In this document: piece by piece, positions 17,341 through 20,503 of the stretch
Position numbering within the stretch: the first letter of the stretch is position 1
Layout: each line of letters opens with the position of its first letter
Assembly (NCBI GenBank): GCA_047636495.1
Contig: JBLILH010000040.1
Location: 1 to 20,503, forward strand
DNA length: 20,503 nt
Reading direction: 5' to 3'
DNA from: Endobugula sp047636495
GTDB lineage: Bacteria > Pseudomonadota > Gammaproteobacteria > Pseudomonadales > Cellvibrionaceae
The notes under the pieces: generated by a model
The model's input: the letters and a program-made list of their open reading frames with translations, nothing else
What the model was told of the DNA's origin: nothing
Database searches by the model: none
Position numbers and translations under genes: made by a program

Positions 17341-17482
17341 CTCTTTGCTCTAATTGGCATTGCTTCCGATCGAAGTGTTAGTTGCATAGTCCGTTGGTTT
17401 TACAAAAAGCGGAGATATTTATCCGGCTTTGACGATGGGCTTCAAGCAATAACTGCCATCATTCTGGGGTAGGCTTGCTCAT
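17341..17482 (-). pseudogene. Probable remnant of an IS66-type tnpA gene
   Basis: From ATG at 17482, with AGAGGG upstream, the minus strand gives MSKPTPE-stop-WQLLLEAHRQ, SRINISAFCKTNGLCN, stop and HFDRKQCQLEQ. The pattern W..L..A...S...I.AFC...GL matches the small helix-turn-helix TnpA accessory proteins of IS66-family elements. Two in-frame stops and loss of everything downstream mark it as decayed. It abuts the RTX tail remnant, which suggests an insertion into that gene followed by deletion. The identification is from pattern only. Confidence 0.42.
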
Positions 17483-17585
17483 GGGAAACCCTCTGTGTTG
17501 ATAGAAGGTATCGCCATAAACGAATATTAGAAAATTGATAGGGTGTGATTCGTTAGCTGCTTACCTGTATCAACCGAGTTTATTA

Positions 17586-20503
17586 TCAAGTAATAATATT
17601 GCCATCTGTCACCAGTGTATCTTCAATATTGGGTGCATAGGCTACGCCCAGAAGGGTGATAGTCACCACATCGGTAGCTGCACCAGTACCGTCGTGATCA
17701 ATGGTTAATACGGTGTCCAAGCCACCACCGGATGACGCACTACTCACCCAATCACTAATATCCCCTGCCGAATAACCGACTAAAAGATCCGAAAGATCTA
17801 ACACATCGTTACCAGCACCCACCGTAAAATCGGTAATGGTATCGTTGCCCGCATCGGTATGTCCGTAGTCGAAGGTATTACTGCCGCCGCCACCGGTGAG
17901 GGTGTCATCACCTGTACCACCAAAAATAATATCATTGCCGATACCACCCGTAATGGCGTCATTACCTCCAAGTCCATGATAGGTCTCGCCAGCAGCGTTC
18001 AAGGTAACGGTATCTGCACCTGCATTACTTCCCACCGTTACACCGGTAAAACCGCCTGTCACTGACCAATTATAGGTGTCGATCAGGTGTTGTACTGCCG
18101 TGGCATCAGATGCGTTATCCGTACTCAGTGAGACATTATTATTGATCGCAGTTTCCCCCGCAATAGTGTCAAGTGTTGCCCAACCATTAAGGCTTGCATC
18201 CATATTGACAGTAGACATCGACGATGCGGCATTAAACATATTATCCATAGTGGCTATACTGCTGATATCCCAATCGCTGAGATCCTGATCAAACGAAAAG
18301 GTGTTTCTAAACATGCCATCCATAGCGGTGACACTACTGACATCCCAGCTACTAATATCATGATTGAATAATAGGTTGTTGGCAAACATGTCGTTCATAC
18401 TGTTGACACTACTGACATCCCAGCTACTAATATCATGATTGAACACACTAGCGTTAAAAAACATATCATCCATATTTATGACACTACTGACAACCCAGCC
18501 ACCGATATTTTGATTGAACTTAATGGCGTCTTTAAACATACCGCTCATATTCTCGACTTTGCTGACGTTCCAGCCACTGATGTCCTGATTGAACACATCG
18601 GCCCTACTAAACATATTGCTCATATCGGTGACATTGCTGACGTTCCAGCCACTGATATTCTGGTCGAACGTATCGGTGTTGTTAAACATGTTACTCATAT
18701 TGGTGACGCTGGTGACGTTCCAGCCACCAATATTTTGGTTGAAGGCAATGGCGCCGCTAAACATGCTACTCATATCGGTGACACTGCTGACGACCCAAGC
18801 ACTGATGTCCCCATTGAACACATCGGTATTGCTAAACATGTTACTCGTATTAGTGACGCTGCTAACGTTCCAGCCACCTATATTTTGGTTAAACGCATCG
18901 GCATTGTTAAACATATTGCCCATATTTTTGACGCTGCTAACGTTCCAGCCACTGATGTCATGATTGAAATTGGTGCCGCCAAACATATAGAACATAGTGG
19001 TGACGCTGCTAACGTTCCAAGCACCTATATTTTGGTTGAACGCATCAGCGCTGAAAAACATATAATCCATATCGGTAACGCTGCCGACGTTCCAGCCACC
19101 GATGTCCTGATTAAACGTATCGGCGTTTCTAAACATTCGATACATAGTGGTGACGTTACTGACGTTCCAGCCACTGATATCCTCATTGAACACACTAGCT
19201 TGGAGAAACATATGAGACATATTAGTGACGCTGCTGACGTTCCAGCCACTGATGTCCTGATTAAACGCAACGGCGCCAGAAAACATACTGGCCATATTTT
19301 TGACGCTGCTGACGTTCCAGTTATTGATGTTCCCATTAAATATATCCGCGCTTAAAAACATGCCGCCCATATAGGTAACGTTGCTGACATCCCATGAATT
19401 GAGACTCTGATTAAACGCATCGGCGCCGGCAAACATATTGCCCATATCAGTGACGCTGCTGACGTTCCAGCCAGTGATGCCACCGATGTCTTGATTAAAC
19501 GCAATAGCGTTGCCAAACATACGAGACATATTACTGACGCTGCTGACATCCCAACTACTAATGTCCTGATCGAACACAATAGCGTTGTAAAACATAAGGT
19601 TCATAGCGGTTACGCTGCCGACTTCCCAGTCACTGATATCCTGATCGAACGCTACAGCACCGCTAAACATTCGGTACATATCGGTGACGCTACTGCCTCT
19701 GGTTGCGTCGAGCCAGCCACTAATATCCTGATCGAACGTACTAGCATTTTCAAACATTCGATTCATAGTTGTAACGCTGCTGACGTCCCAAGCACTGATA
19801 TTCTGGTTGAACGTAGTATTATTTGCAAAGGTGCTTAAAGCAGAAGTCACATGTGACACATCCCATCCAGTAATATCACCGGAGGGAGTGGACGGGGTAT
19901 TGAAATTATAGTTTAGTGATGTAATATTTTTTGCTGCCGTCACAATACCAATATCACCTGACAGATCTGCCACCGAACCGGCTTCTAGCGTGACTGCGAC
20001 ATTAGTATGCCCCTCTAATAGATCAGGTGTCACCGTCGCTGTCCATGTGGTCGCGTTTTGCTGCGTCAAGGATCCGGCATCAAGCATGCCGTTTGCCACA
20101 GTGATATCACTTTCGGTGAAAGAAGATGGATCGACTGCGAGATCAAAAGAAAAGGTGATCGTATTCGTTCCCGAAACCGCCACTGTTGAATAGCCACTCC
20201 CAGTGATGGTCACATCTAAAGTACCACTGTAGATTGTCACGACTTGGGTATCGGTGGCGCCGGCGGTATTGCCGGCAGTATCAATCACTCGGGTCTGGAA
20301 GGTGTAGTCGCCTTCGGCTAGCGTGTTGCCGGTATTGTCATAGCCCCACGTGGTGCCGGTCGCTGGGGTCACATCGACCCAGCTGCCGCCATTATCCAAA
20401 CTGATCTGCACGCGATCCCCCGCCGCCAGGGCGGTATTGGTGCCGCCGATGGTGAGGGTCTGATCGCTAGTAATATAGTCGCCACCGGTGCCGGTATCGT
20501 CGC
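17586..20503 (-). CDS. Type I secreted RTX adhesin with BspA-like (DUF285) repeats, C-terminal part (runs off right edge)
   Basis: Reading is open from the right edge to the stop at 17586-17588, about 972 codons, and the start is outside the window. The first 90 or so residues are a bacterial Ig-like domain (ALAAGDRVQISLDNGGSWVD). A second Ig-like domain follows (LDVTITGSGY to about 20 kb). Next are 21-22 tandem units of about 25 residues with the core V..M..MF..A..FNQ.I..W.VSS, the BspA/DUF285 surface repeat. The C-terminus has RTX nonapeptides (GGNDAITGGIGNDIIFGGTG) and a DTITDFTVGAGNDVLDLSDL tail typical of type I secretion targets. It should be secreted through an ABC exporter and act at the surface in calcium-bound form. 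The last 280 bp at the right edge are visibly more GC-rich than the repeat region. Confidence 0.9.
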   Translation of the reverse strand, partial: DDTGTGGDYITSDQTLTIGGTNTALAAGDRVQISLDNGGSWVDVTPATGTTWGYDNTGNTLAEGDYTFQTRVIDTAGNTAGATDTQVVTIYSGTLDVTITGSGYSTVAVSGTNTITFSFDLAVDPSSFTESDITVANGMLDAGSLTQQNATTWTATVTPDLLEGHTNVAVTLEAGSVADLSGDIGIVTAAKNITSLNYNFNTPSTPSGDITGWDVSHVTSALSTFANNTTFNQNISAWDVSSVTTMNRMFENASTFDQDISGWLDATRGSSVTDMYRMFSGAVAFDQDISDWEVGSVTAMNLMFYNAIVFDQDISSWDVSSVSNMSRMFGNAIAFNQDIGGITGWNVSSVTDMGNMFAGADAFNQSLNSWDVSNVTYMGGMFLSADIFNGNINNWNVSSVKNMASMFSGAVAFNQDISGWNVSSVTNMSHMFLQASVFNEDISGWNVSNVTTMYRMFRNADTFNQDIGGWNVGSVTDMDYMFFSADAFNQNIGAWNVSSVTTMFYMFGGTNFNHDISGWNVSSVKNMGNMFNNADAFNQNIGGWNVSSVTNTSNMFSNTDVFNGDISAWVVSSVTDMSSMFSGAIAFNQNIGGWNVTSVTNMSNMFNNTDTFDQNISGWNVSNVTDMSNMFSRADVFNQDISGWNVSKVENMSGMFKDAIKFNQNIGGWVVSSVINMDDMFFNASVFNHDISSWDVSSVNSMNDMFANNLLFNHDISSWDVSSVTAMDGMFRNTFSFDQDLSDWDISSIATMDNMFNAASSMSTVNMDASLNGWATLDTIAGETAINNNVSLSTDNASDATAVQHLIDTYNWSVTGGFTGVTVGSNAGADTVTLNAAGETYHGLGGNDAITGGIGNDIIFGGTGDDTLTGGGGSNTFDYGHTDAGNDTITDFTVGAGNDVLDLSDLLVGYSAGDISDWVSSASSGGGLDTVLTIDHDGTGAATDVVTITLLGVAYAPNIEDTLVTDGNIIT
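18220..19880 (-). repeat. Tandem array of 75-bp BspA/DUF285 repeats
   Basis: There are 21-22 head-to-tail units, most of exactly 25 codons, such as VTDMSNMFSRADVFNQDISG and VTNMSHMFLQASVFNEDISG. Exceptions are one 24-residue unit (near 18975), a 28-residue unit with an extra GIT (near 19470) and a 29-residue unit with a LDATRG insertion (near 19710). The edge units at both ends are the most diverged. The array produces a long spurious open frame on the opposite strand. Confidence 0.92.

Noticed and set aside
17859..18288. Short plus-strand frames under the RTX C-terminus
   Set aside because: They overlap the well-supported RTX and type I secretion tail on the minus strand and resemble nothing.
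18435..19355. Long plus-strand open frame of 306 codons opposite the repeat array
   Set aside because: It is the antisense reading of the 75-bp repeats. The period keeps the opposite frame free of stops, its His/Val/Ile-rich repetitive translation matches nothing, and no ribosome site precedes it.
18182..19880. CRISPR array suggested by regular 75-bp periodicity
   Set aside because: The units are coding, diverged along their whole length and lack the alternation of identical repeats with unique spacers.

Overview
The window looks like chromosomal DNA of a gammaproteobacterium, probably a marine or lipid-using one. The FadI, FadJ and FadE homologues match the enterobacterial-type beta-oxidation enzymes closely along their length. 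The large repeat proteins have the architecture of type I secreted (RTX) Gram-negative adhesins. No rRNA, tRNA or CRISPR array was seen, and the genus cannot be fixed from the sequence alone.

Layout, left to right. (1) Positions 1-4757, minus strand: N-terminal 1,585 residues of a LapA-type giant adhesin with a retention module, Calx-beta, VCBS and LamG-like modules, and the first RTX-like repeats at the left edge. A roughly 2-kb module set inside it is duplicated. (2) 4941-10817, minus strand: fadJ, fadI and a methyl-accepting chemotaxis protein. A 141-bp MITE-like element separates fadI and fadJ, and a perfect 17-bp palindrome sits just upstream of fadI. (3) 11300-12238, minus strand: an exported NHL beta-propeller protein with a G-rich tract upstream. 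(4) 12406-14000: a decayed IS1182-family element with near-perfect terminal inverted repeats and CTAG on both sides, whose right end cuts a second fadI copy down to its first 120 codons. (5) 14511-17003, plus strand: fadE, divergent from the broken fadI copy. (6) 17218-17482: remnants of an RTX C-terminus and, probably, an IS66-type tnpA. (7) 17586-20503, minus strand: C-terminal part of a second RTX adhesin, dominated by 21-22 BspA-like (DUF285) 25-residue repeats.

fadE, fadI and fadJ supply the steps of one acyl-CoA beta-oxidation round: first oxidation (FadE), hydration and second oxidation (FadJ), and thiolysis (FadI). The neighbours are sensory or surface proteins: a chemoreceptor, an exported beta-propeller and two giant adhesins. 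One reading is a locus for finding, attaching to and degrading lipid-bearing surfaces, but only gene proximity supports that. The fadI/fadI' pair shows a mosaic pattern of identity suggesting gene conversion. The insertion sequence, MITE and remnants show that the region has been rearranged repeatedly.
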